Positions 35,571 through 43,964 of a stretch of 64,000 nt of DNA are shown piece by piece. Source of the DNA: UBA981 sp942490995 (GTDB lineage: Bacteria > Pseudomonadota > Gammaproteobacteria > Ga0077536); contig CALOBG010000014.1 of assembly GCA_942490995.1 (NCBI GenBank), forward strand, positions 186,001-250,000, in the 5' to 3' direction. Made by a program: the position numbers and the translations under genes. Below the pieces are notes generated by a model. The model was not told where the DNA came from. It saw only the letters and a program-made list of their open reading frames with translations, and ran no database searches. Within the stretch, counting starts at the first letter, position 1, and every line of letters starts with the position of its first letter.

Positions 35571-37292
35571 GTGCACATCCTGAGAACTTTCGGCCGCCGT
35601 GCCGCGTTGCTGTTCGCTGTCGCCGCGGCTGGTGGCGCCGTCGTCGGGTGCGGTGGCGCCGAGGGCGTGCCGGACGGCGGCGATGCGGACGCGAGGCCGG
35701 ATGCGGCGCCCGGCGCGAGGGTCCGCTTGCAGGTGCTGGCGTTCAACGACTTCCACGGCAACCTCGAGGCGCCGGCGGGTGCGGGCGGCCAGGTGATCGT
35801 CCAGGTTCCCGCCGGGCTGCCTCCGGTGACGGTCGACGCGGGTGGGGCGGCGTACTTCGCGGCGCACGTCGCGGCGCTGCGCGAGGAGGAGCCGAACACG
35901 GTCGTGGTGTCGGCGGGCGATCTGATCGGCGGGTCGCCGCTGCTGTCGGGCGCGTTCCACGACGAGCCGACGATCGAGGCGATGAACTTGATCGGCCTGG
36001 ACTACAACGCGGTCGGCAACCACGAGTTCGATGACGGCAGCGAGGAGCTGCTGCGCATGCAGGACGGCGGCTGTCATCCCGTCGACGGGTGCCAGGACGG
36101 CGATGGGTTCGCCGGCGCGAGCTTCGCGTTCCTCGCGGCGAACGTCGTGGTCGAGGCCGAGGATCGGACGCTGTTCCCGTCGTACGCGATCCGCGAGATC
36201 GAGGGCGTGCCGGTCGCGTTCATCGGCATGACGCTCGAGGGCACGCCGGCGATCGTCACGCCGCTGGGCATCAGCGGCCTCGACTTCCGCGACGAGGTCA
36301 CGACGGTCAACCTGCTGATCCCGGTGCTGCGCGCCGCCGGCGTCGAGGCGATCGTCGTGATGGTCCACGAGGGCGGGTTCCAGGCCGGTCTCTACGATGA
36401 CTGCGTGGGCATCGCCGGCGCGATCGTCGAGATCGCGACGGCGCTCGACGACGCGGTCGATCTGCTGGTCACCGGCCACACCCACGCCGCGTACAACTGC
36501 GTGGTCGGCGGGCTGCCGGTGACCAGCGCGGCGTCGGCGGGACGCCTGGTCACGCGGGTGATCCTGGAGCTCGATCCGACCACCGGCGACGTCGCCGCGG
36601 TCGACGCGGAGAACCTGATCGTCACGCGCGACGTCACGCCGCCCGCGGCGATGACGTCGCTGCTCGATCGCTACCTCGCGCTGGTGGCGCCGCTCGCCAA
36701 CCGCGTCGTCGGGACCACGACCGCCGCGATCGGTCGCGTGGCGAGCCTGGCCGGGGAGACCGCGCTCGGCGATCTGATCGCCGACGCGCAGCACGCCGCC
36801 TCCGAGCCGGTCGCGCTCGGGGGCGCCCAGGTGGCGCTGATGAACCCCGGTGGCGTGCGCGCCGACCTCGATGCCGGCCCGGTGACCTACGGCGAGATCT
36901 TCACGGTCCAGCCGTTCGGCAACAGCCTGGTCACGATGACGCTCACGGGTGCGCAGCTCGACGCCGCGCTCGAGCAGCAGTGGCAGCCCACCACCACGCG
37001 CATCTTGCCGCCGTCGGCGAGCCTCGCGTACACGTGGTCGGCGTCGGCGCCGATCGGCAGCAAGGTCGACGCCGCGTCGATCCGGATCGGTGGCGTGGCG
37101 GTGGTCGCCACCTCGACCTACCGCGTCACCGTCAACAGCTATCTGGCCAGCGGCGGCGACGGCTTCACGGTGTTCGCCGCCGGGACCGAACGGGTCGGCG
37201 GCGCGATCGATGTCGACGCGCTCGCGGCGTACCTGGGCAGCCACGATCCCGTGGACCCGCCCGCGCTCGACCGGATCACGCGGGCGCCGTAG
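35571..37292 (+). CDS. 5'-nucleotidase / metallophosphatase lipoprotein
   Basis: A 573-residue lipoprotein (lipobox AVVGC). The metallophosphatase domain shows LAFNDFHGNLE, SAGDLIGGSP, VGNHEFDDG and VTGHTHAAY (metal ligands Asp, His, Asn, His). The C-terminal 5'-nucleotidase domain includes ALMNPGGVRADLD, TYGEIFTVQPFGNSLVTMTL and SYLASGGDGF. It should dephosphorylate extracellular nucleotides or related esters at the outer surface or periplasm. The GTG start at 35571 is favoured by a -10 box 7 nt upstream. It is convergent with the ENPP-type gene. Confidence 0.93.
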   Translation: MHILRTFGRRAALLFAVAAAGGAVVGCGGAEGVPDGGDADARPDAAPGARVRLQVLAFNDFHGNLEAPAGAGGQVIVQVPAGLPPVTVDAGGAAYFAAHVAALREEEPNTVVVSAGDLIGGSPLLSGAFHDEPTIEAMNLIGLDYNAVGNHEFDDGSEELLRMQDGGCHPVDGCQDGDGFAGASFAFLAANVVVEAEDRTLFPSYAIREIEGVPVAFIGMTLEGTPAIVTPLGISGLDFRDEVTTVNLLIPVLRAAGVEAIVVMVHEGGFQAGLYDDCVGIAGAIVEIATALDDAVDLLVTGHTHAAYNCVVGGLPVTSAASAGRLVTRVILELDPTTGDVAAVDAENLIVTRDVTPPAAMTSLLDRYLALVAPLANRVVGTTTAAIGRVASLAGETALGDLIADAQHAASEPVALGGAQVALMNPGGVRADLDAGPVTYGEIFTVQPFGNSLVTMTLTGAQLDAALEQQWQPTTTRILPPSASLAYTWSASAPIGSKVDAASIRIGGVAVVATSTYRVTVNSYLASGGDGFTVFAAGTERVGGAIDVDALAAYLGSHDPVDPPALDRITRAP

Positions 37293-37305
37293 CCGCTTCG
37301 CGGCG

Positions 37306-38772
37306 TCAGCGCAGCTCGATGGCGAGCCAGCCGGCGAGCATGGCGGCGAGGTCGGTCATCGCGAGCGTGCCGACCTCGGTGGCTGCGATGCCGGGGCCGG
37401 CGGCGATGAAGGCGGCGAGCATGGATGGATCGTCCGGCAGCATGCCGTGGTCGCCCTTGCCGCCCGACGGCGAGAGCAGCGGGCCGGTGCGCTTCTCGCT
37501 GAACTGCAGGCCGGGTGGCGCGACGAGGAGGTAGTCGGCGGCGGGGTCGCCGCCGAGGCGGGCGATCTCGTCCTTGCCGTGCACCGCGGCGATCGCGGTG
37601 GCGGCGACGGCGGCGGCGAGGGCGGCGTCGACGTCGGCGCGCGCGGTGGGGTCGTCGAGGTAGAGGTACGCGGTGCCGCCGCTGGCGGCGAGGGTGACGC
37701 GGGTGCGTGACGGCTTGCCGTCGGGGCCGAGCGCGTTGATGCCGCGCTCGATGAAGAGGGGCGCGAGGCGGACCTGGGTGGTGACGGGCTCGAAGCCGTG
37801 GTCGGAGAGGACGACGACGGTGGTCTGCGCCCAGCGGGGGCTCGCCTGGAGCACGTCGAGCAGGCCGCCGAGGAGCGCGTCGGCGTGCTCGATCGCGGCG
37901 ATGGCCTCGGGGCTCCACGGGCCATGCGCGTGCTGGGCGTCGTCGACGGCCCAGGCGTGGACGAGCATGAGGTCGACGTCGCCGCGCGCCGCGAGGTGCC
38001 GCGCGATCGCGAACGGGGCGTCGTCGTGGACGTCGGGCGGGACGAGGTGCTCCCAGAGCGTCGGCGTGTCGCGCGCGACGGCGTCGAGCAGCCCGGGCGT
38101 GGACAGCGCGCGCACCAGCTTCTGATCGTCGACGGTGCCGGCGCGCCACACCTCGGGCACCAGGTACGTGACGTCGGCGCCGACGGTGACCGGCCAGGTG
38201 ATCAGCGCGACGGTGCGGCCCTGCGCCATCGCGGCGGTCCACAGCGTCGGCACCGCGATGTCCTCGGCGTACCAGCGCCAGCCTTCCTGGTTCTTGCCGA
38301 GCCCGTCGGGCGGCCGGTTCGTGGTGATGCCGTGGGTCGCGGGCACGGCGCCGGTGACGATCGTCGTGTGCGCCGGGTACGTGCTGGTCGGCAGGACCGA
38401 CTGCACGCCACGCGCGGCGAGGCCGCGGGCGGCGAGCGCGCGCAGGTGCGGGACGGCCAGGCCGTGCGCGTCGGGGTCGAGGTACACGTCGGGCAGGAGG
38501 CCGTCGATGCTGATGACGATCAGCCGCGGTTGCGGCGTGGTCGCGGGCGCGGACGGCGAGGCCGCGGGCGTGGGGGCGGTGTGGCAGGCGGCGAGGGCGA
38601 CGAGGACGACGAGGACGAGGCCGGCGACGCGCGTACGGACGCCGCGGACGCCGCGGTGCGCCTGGCGTGCGCCTGGCGCGGGCTGCGCGGCGATCGTGGC
38701 GAGGCGCGCCGTGCGGCGGGTCGACGGCGACGGGCGGAGTGCAGACGTCGGCGCGCGGTATGGGCTCGGCAT
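37306..38772 (-). CDS. ENPP/alkaline-phosphatase-superfamily phosphodiesterase lipoprotein
   Basis: A 488-residue exported protein with lipobox LAAC after a long basic N-terminus. Nucleotide-pyrophosphatase/phosphodiesterase signatures are VISIDGLLPDVY (first metal Asp), the nucleophile Thr in LPTSTYPAHTTIVTG, DDAQHAHGP, VVLSDHGFEPV and GKGDHGM. It hydrolyses phosphodiester or pyrophosphate bonds outside the cytosol. With the neighbouring 5'-nucleotidase it could form a nucleotide-salvage pair. The ATG at 38772 has a TAGACT box 7 nt upstream. Confidence 0.9.
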   Translation of the reverse strand: MPSPYRAPTSALRPSPSTRRTARLATIAAQPAPGARQAHRGVRGVRTRVAGLVLVVLVALAACHTAPTPAASPSAPATTPQPRLIVISIDGLLPDVYLDPDAHGLAVPHLRALAARGLAARGVQSVLPTSTYPAHTTIVTGAVPATHGITTNRPPDGLGKNQEGWRWYAEDIAVPTLWTAAMAQGRTVALITWPVTVGADVTYLVPEVWRAGTVDDQKLVRALSTPGLLDAVARDTPTLWEHLVPPDVHDDAPFAIARHLAARGDVDLMLVHAWAVDDAQHAHGPWSPEAIAAIEHADALLGGLLDVLQASPRWAQTTVVVLSDHGFEPVTTQVRLAPLFIERGINALGPDGKPSRTRVTLAASGGTAYLYLDDPTARADVDAALAAAVAATAIAAVHGKDEIARLGGDPAADYLLVAPPGLQFSEKRTGPLLSPSGGKGDHGMLPDDPSMLAAFIAAGPGIAATEVGTLAMTDLAAMLAGWLAIELR

Positions 38773-38779
38773 TCGCTGG

Positions 38780-38785
38780 AGTCTA
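38780..38785 (-). promoter_or_regulatory. -10 box TAGACT, leaderless type
   Basis: Minus-strand TAGACT ends 7 nt before the ATG at 38772 of the ENPP-type gene. Confidence 0.5.
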
Positions 38786-38939
38786 CCGAACGCCGACCCG
38801 CGCCTCGACCGGGTCGCGACGATGCCAGCGCGAGCCGTCCGCGATCGGGATCCCGCCGCGCCGGTTCGCGCGCTGCCCGTCGTGATCGACGGGCTCGCAG
38901 GCAGACGCGTTGCGTGCGCAGCGCCCTGCCGAGATCGGC

Positions 38940-38945
38940 TATCGT
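38940..38945 (+). promoter_or_regulatory. -10 box TATCGT, leaderless type
   Basis: TATCGT ends 6 nt before the GTG at 38952. Confidence 0.45.
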
Positions 38946-38951
38946 CGCCAG

Positions 38952-39374
38952 GTGGCAGAGCCCGCGTCCAGCGAGTCCCCAGACGCGGCGTCGCCCTGGC
39001 CGGGCCGGCTGCTCGTACTCGGCCTGTTCGTCGGCATCGGCGGCCTGGGGCTGTGGCTCGACTGTCGCAACGAGAGCAACGCGCGAGAGCACGTGCGCAA
39101 GGGCATGGGCTGCATCCTGGGGACCCGCCCGCTGCCGCGCGACCAGGTGCGCGCGCGCATCGACTCGATCGCGCGCGGGATGGCCGCGCGCGGTGAGGCG
39201 AAGTGGCCCCGCGCGTGCGCGACGTACTTTCACCGCGCGGCCGGCGACGCCGAGGGCGCGTGGGCCGGTCGGCTCGCGGGCGCCGAGCGGGTGATCGAGC
39301 GCGGCGACCTCGACGAGATCGCCGCCACGATGCAGGCGCTCTACGCCGACGAGGACTTCGCGAGCCCGCCGTAG
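38952..39374 (+). CDS. Single-pass membrane protein, unknown
   Basis: A 140-residue protein with one N-terminal membrane helix (LLVLGLFVGIGGLGLWL) and a soluble helical C-terminal part (HVRKGMGCILGTRPLPRDQV, AKWPRACATYFHRAAGDAEG). The 'WP.AC..YF..A' block is conserved-looking but I do not know the family. The GTG at 38952 is chosen because a TATCGT box stands 6 nt upstream. The topology suggests a periplasmic soluble domain. Confidence 0.6.
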   Translation: MAEPASSESPDAASPWPGRLLVLGLFVGIGGLGLWLDCRNESNAREHVRKGMGCILGTRPLPRDQVRARIDSIARGMAARGEAKWPRACATYFHRAAGDAEGAWAGRLAGAERVIERGDLDEIAATMQALYADEDFASPP

Positions 39375-39451
39375 CGGGCGCGATCGGCAGCGCGTGGCTG
39401 GCGCAGATCGCGGCGTGCCGCCGCTGGCCGCGCGGCCGGACCGGCCTGCGA

Positions 39452-39457
39452 TACTCT
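39452..39457 (+). promoter_or_regulatory. -10 box TACTCT, leaderless type
   Basis: TACTCT ends 7 nt before the ATG at 39465. Confidence 0.45.
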
Positions 39458-39464
39458 CGCGCTG

Positions 39465-40046
39465 ATGAACGCCCAGCCCTTCGCCGCCACGTCCCGCGCA
39501 CGCACGGCGCGCGCCATCGCCATCGTCACCGGAGGCATGCTCGCCGGCGCGTTGCTCACCGTCGCGGCCTGCGGCGGCGGCGGCGCCACGGCCGGCGGCG
39601 CCACCACCGACAACGCCGGCCCGACCGCGCCCGCGCCGCAGGCGATGCCGCCCGGCAGCTCGGGCTTCCCCGGGCTGGACTGGGGCGACGAGCTCGCCGC
39701 GGTGCAGGCCAAGTACCCGGCGGCGACGCCGCAGGGCGACGGGCTGCTCCTGCGCGCGCCGCACGGCGGGCGCGACGCCGAGATCACCTTCACGTTCGGC
39801 GGCGGCCCGCTGATCTACATCAGCGTGGCGTATCCCGAGGTCTTCGCCTCGATGCCGGCGTGCGGCGAGGTGTTCTCGCAGGTGCGCGGCGCCCTGGACG
39901 CCACGCTGGGCAGCAGCAGCGAGGACAACCTCGCGGCGTACTGGACCTCCGACAGCGCGTCGATGACCCTGACGTGCGGCCCCACCGACGACGAGAGCGA
40001 GCAGGCGGAGCTCGCGATGTCGTACTCGTTGCCCGAGGAGCTCTGA
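39465..40046 (+). CDS. Lipoprotein, unknown
   Basis: A 193-residue lipoprotein: signal MLAGALLTVAAC, a low-complexity Gly/Ala/Pro linker, and a ~130-residue domain (GLDWGDELAAVQAKYPAATP, ITFTFGGGPLIYISVAYPEV) with two Cys (ACGEV, TCGPT). The domain layout, beginning FPGLDWGDEL, recalls repeated small domains in myxobacterial surface lipoproteins. No activity is visible. Confidence 0.75.
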   Translation: MNAQPFAATSRARTARAIAIVTGGMLAGALLTVAACGGGGATAGGATTDNAGPTAPAPQAMPPGSSGFPGLDWGDELAAVQAKYPAATPQGDGLLLRAPHGGRDAEITFTFGGGPLIYISVAYPEVFASMPACGEVFSQVRGALDATLGSSSEDNLAAYWTSDSASMTLTCGPTDDESEQAELAMSYSLPEEL

Positions 40047-40164
40047 CGACAGCGCGCGGCGCGCGCCGCGCGCGGTTGCCGCCCGGAATCAGAGGTTGAT
40101 CAGAGTGAGACTCGCCGATCGCCCGCTCACAGGGTCGCTCAGAATGAACTGGCGGCCCCGACCC

Positions 40165-40296
40165 ACCCTTCGACAGGCCCTCGCTGGCGCTCGGGCCGCT
40201 CAGGGTGAGCGGAACTTGATCGGATCTCCTCGTTCTGATCGACCCTGTCAGGGTGAGCGGAACTTGATCGGATCTCTTCGTTCTGATCGACCCTGT
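40165..40296. repeat. Intergenic repeat: imperfect hairpin plus two 48-bp tandem units
   Basis: CCCTTCGACAGGCCCTCGC with GCTCGGGCCGCTCAGGGTG forms an imperfect hairpin, followed by two 48-bp units (40201-40248, 40249-40296) that differ at one base, each starting CAGGGTGAGCGGAACTTGAT. The last unit ends inside the stop codon of the minus-strand lipoprotein gene. The hairpin belongs to the same intergenic repeat type as 55929-56033. Confidence 0.8.
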
Positions 40297-41165
40297 CAGG
40301 GCGTCTTCAGCAGCGCGTCGACGCGGGTCTGCGCGCCGTCGAGCGCGGCCGCGGCGGCCTGATCGAGCAGCGCGGCGAGCTGGGTCTGCAGCGCGGTCGT
40401 CAGCTCGCGCAGGAGCATCGCGGGCTCGGTGCGCAGCCCGGCGAGGTACGTCTGCGCGGGGCCGAAGACCCCACGCGCCTGGGCGCACAGCTTGTCGAAG
40501 TCGGCGCCGCCGCCCTTGAGCTTGCCCAGCGCGCAGGCGCCCTCGACGATGGCCGCGACGTCCTGCAACTGCGCGAGCGCGGGCGCGACCACCTGCTCGA
40601 CGAGCTGCTGGGTGGCGGCCTCGAGCGAGGTCGTCGCCGCGGCGACCTCGGCGGAGATCATCGCGCGCACGTCCTCCACCTTCTTCCGCGTGCCGGTGCC
40701 GTCGTAGACCGCCTGCACCTCGGCGGCGATCGCGCCCAGACGCGTGCGCACGTCGCCCAGGCTGGCGCGGAACGTGGCGAGCTGCTTGACGCCCTGATCG
40801 AGGGTGTCGATCACGCCCTCGGCCTTCGCGAGCTCGGGCACCAGCGACACCATCTGCTTCCAGGCGTCGAGCTCGCGGAAGGCCTTGAGCAGCTCGATCG
40901 GCCCGGCCACCACCGCGACGTCGTCCAGCACCTTGCCCAGCTGATCGAGGCGATCGCCCTGCTGCTGGACGGCCTGGACGGTGGCGGCGGTGACGACCGC
41001 GACGCACGCGCCGGCCTGGACCAGCTCGCCGGGCTTGCACGTCGGCAACGGCTGCTCCGCCGGCGCGGCGGGGCCGCCCTTGGCGGCGGGGTCGTCCTTG
41101 CCCTTGCAGGCGGGTGCGGCGACGACGACGAACGAGGCGGCGAGGAGGGTGCTGAGCAGCTTCAC
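40296..41165 (-). CDS. Helical lipoprotein, unknown
   Basis: A 289-residue lipoprotein from GTG 41165: signal LLAASFVVVAAPAC, a Lys/Ala/Pro linker, then an almost wholly alpha-helical Ala/Leu/Gln-rich body (VQAVQQQGDRLDQLGKVLDD, AISAEV-type heptads, LRELTTALQTQLAALLDQ) suggesting extended coiled coil. Four Cys (TCKPG, GACVA, GACALG, LCAQA) could form two disulfides. It resembles the island's helical secreted protein in style only. Role unknown; periplasmic scaffold is a guess. Confidence 0.75.
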   Translation of the reverse strand: MKLLSTLLAASFVVVAAPACKGKDDPAAKGGPAAPAEQPLPTCKPGELVQAGACVAVVTAATVQAVQQQGDRLDQLGKVLDDVAVVAGPIELLKAFRELDAWKQMVSLVPELAKAEGVIDTLDQGVKQLATFRASLGDVRTRLGAIAAEVQAVYDGTGTRKKVEDVRAMISAEVAAATTSLEAATQQLVEQVVAPALAQLQDVAAIVEGACALGKLKGGGADFDKLCAQARGVFGPAQTYLAGLRTEPAMLLRELTTALQTQLAALLDQAAAAALDGAQTRVDALLKTP

Positions 41166-41274
41166 GGCGCGACACTCGCACCGAACCGGCGCCACGGGAA
41201 GCGGCGAGCGCGGTGGGAACCTGGGCGCCGACGCCGCCTTCCGCCGGGGCGCCGGGCACACGTCGCGGCCGCGA

Positions 41275-42195
41275 TCAGGGCGCGGTCATCCGCACGAAGT
41301 GCTGCGGGAGGATCACGCGCGTGCCGGGCGCGCAGGCCTCGACCTCCGCGATGAACGCCTGCAGATCGGCCGAGGGCGGCTCGTCGACGGGCGGGCCTTG
41401 CCAGTCGTCGAAGTGGGTGGCGTAGACCAGCGGCGGGTGGCCGAGCACGCGCAGCAGGCGGCAGGTGTAGTCGTGGATCTGCCCGCGCAGCCCGGTGGCG
41501 ATCACGGCGATGTCGGGACGCAGGCCCTCGAGCTCGCGCTCGATGAAGTTCGCGGTGCTGAAGAACAGGATCTGGTGGCCGGCGATCCGGACCAGGTACG
41601 CGAACGTGCCGCCCTCGGCGTAGTCGCCGAAGCGCATGGGCAGCGCCGGCGCCGCGGGGATCTCGCCGCCGAGGATGTGCTTGTCGCCGATCGCGGAGTG
41701 CAGGCTGGGGATCACGCGGACCGAGTAGCCGTCCATCGCGTAGTCCTCGCCGCCCTTGATCGGCAGCAGGTGGTCGTCGGGCACGCCGCTGGCGCGACCG
41801 ACGCGCGTGGTGCTCAGGCTGCCCATCAGCTGGGCGCCGGTGGCCAGCGCGACCGACGGCGCGTCGAGCAGGTGGTCGATGTGCGAGTGGCCGATCATGA
41901 TGAGGTCGGCGCGCGGCGGGGCGTGGGCGGCGATCGCCGTCGGGTCGGGGGCGATCGGCGCATCGGCGTCGAGGTCGGGGCGCGTGAAGTACGGATCGAG
42001 CAAGATCGTCTTGCCGGCGGCGTCGAGCTGCCAGCCGGCGACGCCGAGGTAGGTCAGCGCGATCGGCTCGCCTGGCGCCGCCGCGGCGGACTCATCGTCG
42101 AGGTCCGCGACGCCGGCGGGCCCGGCAGGGCCCGCCGGGCCGCGACAGGCGGCGAGGCTGACGAAGGACAGGGCGACGATCGAGCGCGCGTGCAT
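41275..42195 (-). CDS. Metallo-beta-lactamase-fold lipoprotein
   Basis: A 306-residue lipoprotein (lipobox SLAAC) of the MBL-fold hydrolase superfamily. The metal motif is GHSHIDHLLD (HxHxDH); further ligands fit SLHSA (His) and ATHFDDW (late His). A Gly-Pro-Ala repeat (GPAGPAGPAG) follows the lipid Cys. The layout is nearest to UlaG/phosphodiesterase-like or lipid-acting MBL proteins rather than beta-lactamases. Start ATG 42195. It is divergent from the small gene at 42259. Confidence 0.87.
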   Translation of the reverse strand: MHARSIVALSFVSLAACRGPAGPAGPAGVADLDDESAAAAPGEPIALTYLGVAGWQLDAAGKTILLDPYFTRPDLDADAPIAPDPTAIAAHAPPRADLIMIGHSHIDHLLDAPSVALATGAQLMGSLSTTRVGRASGVPDDHLLPIKGGEDYAMDGYSVRVIPSLHSAIGDKHILGGEIPAAPALPMRFGDYAEGGTFAYLVRIAGHQILFFSTANFIERELEGLRPDIAVIATGLRGQIHDYTCRLLRVLGHPPLVYATHFDDWQGPPVDEPPSADLQAFIAEVEACAPGTRVILPQHFVRMTAP

Positions 42196-42258
42196 CGGCG
42201 GCGTCAACGCGCGCCCGCGATGGATCATTCCGGGGGCGCGCGGCATCATCGCGCCGTC

Positions 42259-42627
42259 ATGGCGTTCCTCGACTGGTGGGTCCCCGACGGACCGCTACCC
42301 GACGGCGAGACCGAGCGACTCGGCGTGCTCGCGAACCTGCGGTCGTCGCGCTGGCGTGCGCTCGGCGGCCGGCTGATCGCCACCGAGCGCCGGCTGATCT
42401 TCCGCCCCAACCGCGTCGATCGCGCGCTGGGCGCGCGCGTGTGGTCGGTCGCGTTCATCGCGATCCGCGAGGTCGGCCGCCGCGGTCCCACCGGCAATCC
42501 GTTCGACGGCGGCCTGCGGACCCGGCTGCGCGTCGTCACCGCCGACGGCGAGGAGCACCTGTTCGTGGTCAACGGGCTGGCGCGGGTCGTGGAGCAGGTC
42601 CGCGGGCTGGTCAGCGCAGCCGCCTGA
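42259..42627 (+). CDS. GRAM/PH-like domain protein
   Basis: A 122-residue cytosolic protein whose centre (GGRLIATERRLIFRPNRVDR, then WSVAFIAIREVGRRG and GLRTRLRVVTADGEEHLFVV) follows the GRAM/bacterial PH pattern: a beta-sandwich that binds lipids or peptides. No signal or membrane segment. Start ATG 42259 with CATCAT 9 nt upstream. Target unknown. Confidence 0.7.
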   Translation: MAFLDWWVPDGPLPDGETERLGVLANLRSSRWRALGGRLIATERRLIFRPNRVDRALGARVWSVAFIAIREVGRRGPTGNPFDGGLRTRLRVVTADGEEHLFVVNGLARVVEQVRGLVSAAA

Positions 42628-42653
42628 TCGCGCGCTGGTGCCGGCGCCGCGGC

Positions 42654-43334
42654 TCAGGGCGCACCGACCAGCGTCGAGCCGAGCAGGACGCCGTCGGCCC
42701 AGTAGCGGCCGGTGGCGCCGTCGGGGAGGAGGTCCCAGGTGGACGAGCCGGTGTACGGGACCACGCGCGTCCCGGTGATCGTCGAGCCGTCGAGCGCGGC
42801 GCCCAGCGTGAGCGCGCCCAGCGCGCCGCCGCGCGCGTCCGGGTGCCCTGCCGAGGCGCGGACGACGCGGCCATCGGCGAGGGTGTGCTCGACCAGCGTG
42901 TGCGGCGCGAGCACCGGCCGCGACGAGACGCGCACGACGTGGCCCTGCACCCGCGCGCCGGTGGCGTCGACGGTCCAGACCAGATCGCCGGGCTGCAACC
43001 GGGTGACGATGACGTCGCCGGCTGGCGTCGCGATGCGCGCGTCGTCCGGGAGGCAACGCAGGTGACACTCGATCGTCCGGCAGGTGCCGTCGTCGGCGCG
43101 CTCGACGTTGGGCTGCTCGCCGTCGCGGAAGATCGGCTGGCAGCCGCCGGGCACGACGACCGCGCCGTCGGGCATGCAGCAGTGCTGGGCGTCGGCGGCG
43201 CACGCCGTGACGGTCGCGGCGTCAGCGGCCGGCGTCGGCGCGGGCGCGGGCGTCGGCGGCGGGCTCTTCTCGCCGCACGCCGTGAATGTGACCAGGATTG
43301 TGACCAGGGCGGCGACGGTGACGCGGCGGTTCAT
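42654..43334 (-). CDS. Hint-domain lipoprotein
   Basis: A 226-residue lipoprotein (lipobox TFTAC) with a Pro/Ala linker, a Cys cluster (QHCCMPDG) and a C-terminal Hint (hedgehog/intein) type domain: it opens CLPDDARIATPAGDVIVTRL with the block-A Cys, then QPGDLVWTVDATG, and has the block-B-like RASAGHPDARGG. No C-terminal His-Asn motif follows, and the protein ends with the domain, so splicing is unlikely; autocleavage at the Cys is possible. Its role is unknown. Confidence 0.75.
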   Translation of the reverse strand: MNRRVTVAALVTILVTFTACGEKSPPPTPAPAPTPAADAATVTACAADAQHCCMPDGAVVVPGGCQPIFRDGEQPNVERADDGTCRTIECHLRCLPDDARIATPAGDVIVTRLQPGDLVWTVDATGARVQGHVVRVSSRPVLAPHTLVEHTLADGRVVRASAGHPDARGGALGALTLGAALDGSTITGTRVVPYTGSSTWDLLPDGATGRYWADGVLLGSTLVGAP

Positions 43335-43381
43335 CCCGCGCAGCGTTGCTCGCCGTACCGCGATCGGTCAACGTGCATCGC

Positions 43382-43933
43382 ATGCAAGGTACGAAGCGCG
43401 CGAGCGTGGTGGTGGCGGTGGCGGCGGTCGCGGTGCTGGGCTGCCGGGGGCCGGCGCCGTCGGGGCCGATCGGGCCGCAGCCATCCACCCGATTCTACGC
43501 GGGCACCGTGCAGATGCGTGGCGTCGACGGCGATCTGTGGATCGACGGCGAGACCACGCTGCGTCGCGAGGTGCGCCCGTCCCAGGCGACCATCGTCGAG
43601 ACCTGGATGGTGAACGGCGCGCCCGTGACCACGACGATGGTGCGGACCGGCGACGGCGCGGTGTTCGCGGCCAGCGACGAGCGCAGCGGCGTCGGCGGCA
43701 CCGTCACGTTCGCCGGCGACCCGTGGGTGTCGACCTCGTGGACCTACCAGCTGCAGATCATCGACGACGAGGGCACGATCACCGGCACCGGGCGGCTGGG
43801 CGAGACCACGCTGACCACGCGCAAGGAGTACCTGCTCCCCGACGGCACCCTGAACGCGACTCTCGAGGAGCGCGTCCTGCTCGTCACCGAGCAGGAGTAC
43901 GACGCGAAGCGCAAGCAGCTGACCACGCCCTGA
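43382..43933 (+). CDS. Lipoprotein, unknown beta-rich
   Basis: A 183-residue lipoprotein from ATG 43382: signal VVVAVAAVAVLGC, then a beta-rich domain (YAGTVQMRGVDGDLWIDGET, VTFAGDPWVSTSWTYQLQI, then GTITGTGRLGETTLTTRKEY) of lipocalin- or VirB-like strand content. No catalytic motif. It is 31 nt before the WS/DGAT gene and on the same strand. Family not recognised. Confidence 0.75.
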   Translation: MQGTKRASVVVAVAAVAVLGCRGPAPSGPIGPQPSTRFYAGTVQMRGVDGDLWIDGETTLRREVRPSQATIVETWMVNGAPVTTTMVRTGDGAVFAASDERSGVGGTVTFAGDPWVSTSWTYQLQIIDDEGTITGTGRLGETTLTTRKEYLLPDGTLNATLEERVLLVTEQEYDAKRKQLTTP

Positions 43934-43964
43934 CCCTCGGCGCCGATTTCGGCGAGAATCAGCC

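Noticed and set aside
35427..37244. 605-codon antisense frame over the 5'-nucleotidase gene
   Set aside because: Arg/Asp/His-rich text without motifs; the plus strand has a clear two-domain enzyme.
40201..40296. CRISPR array
   Set aside because: Only two 48-bp units directly abutting with no spacers and no cas genes nearby.
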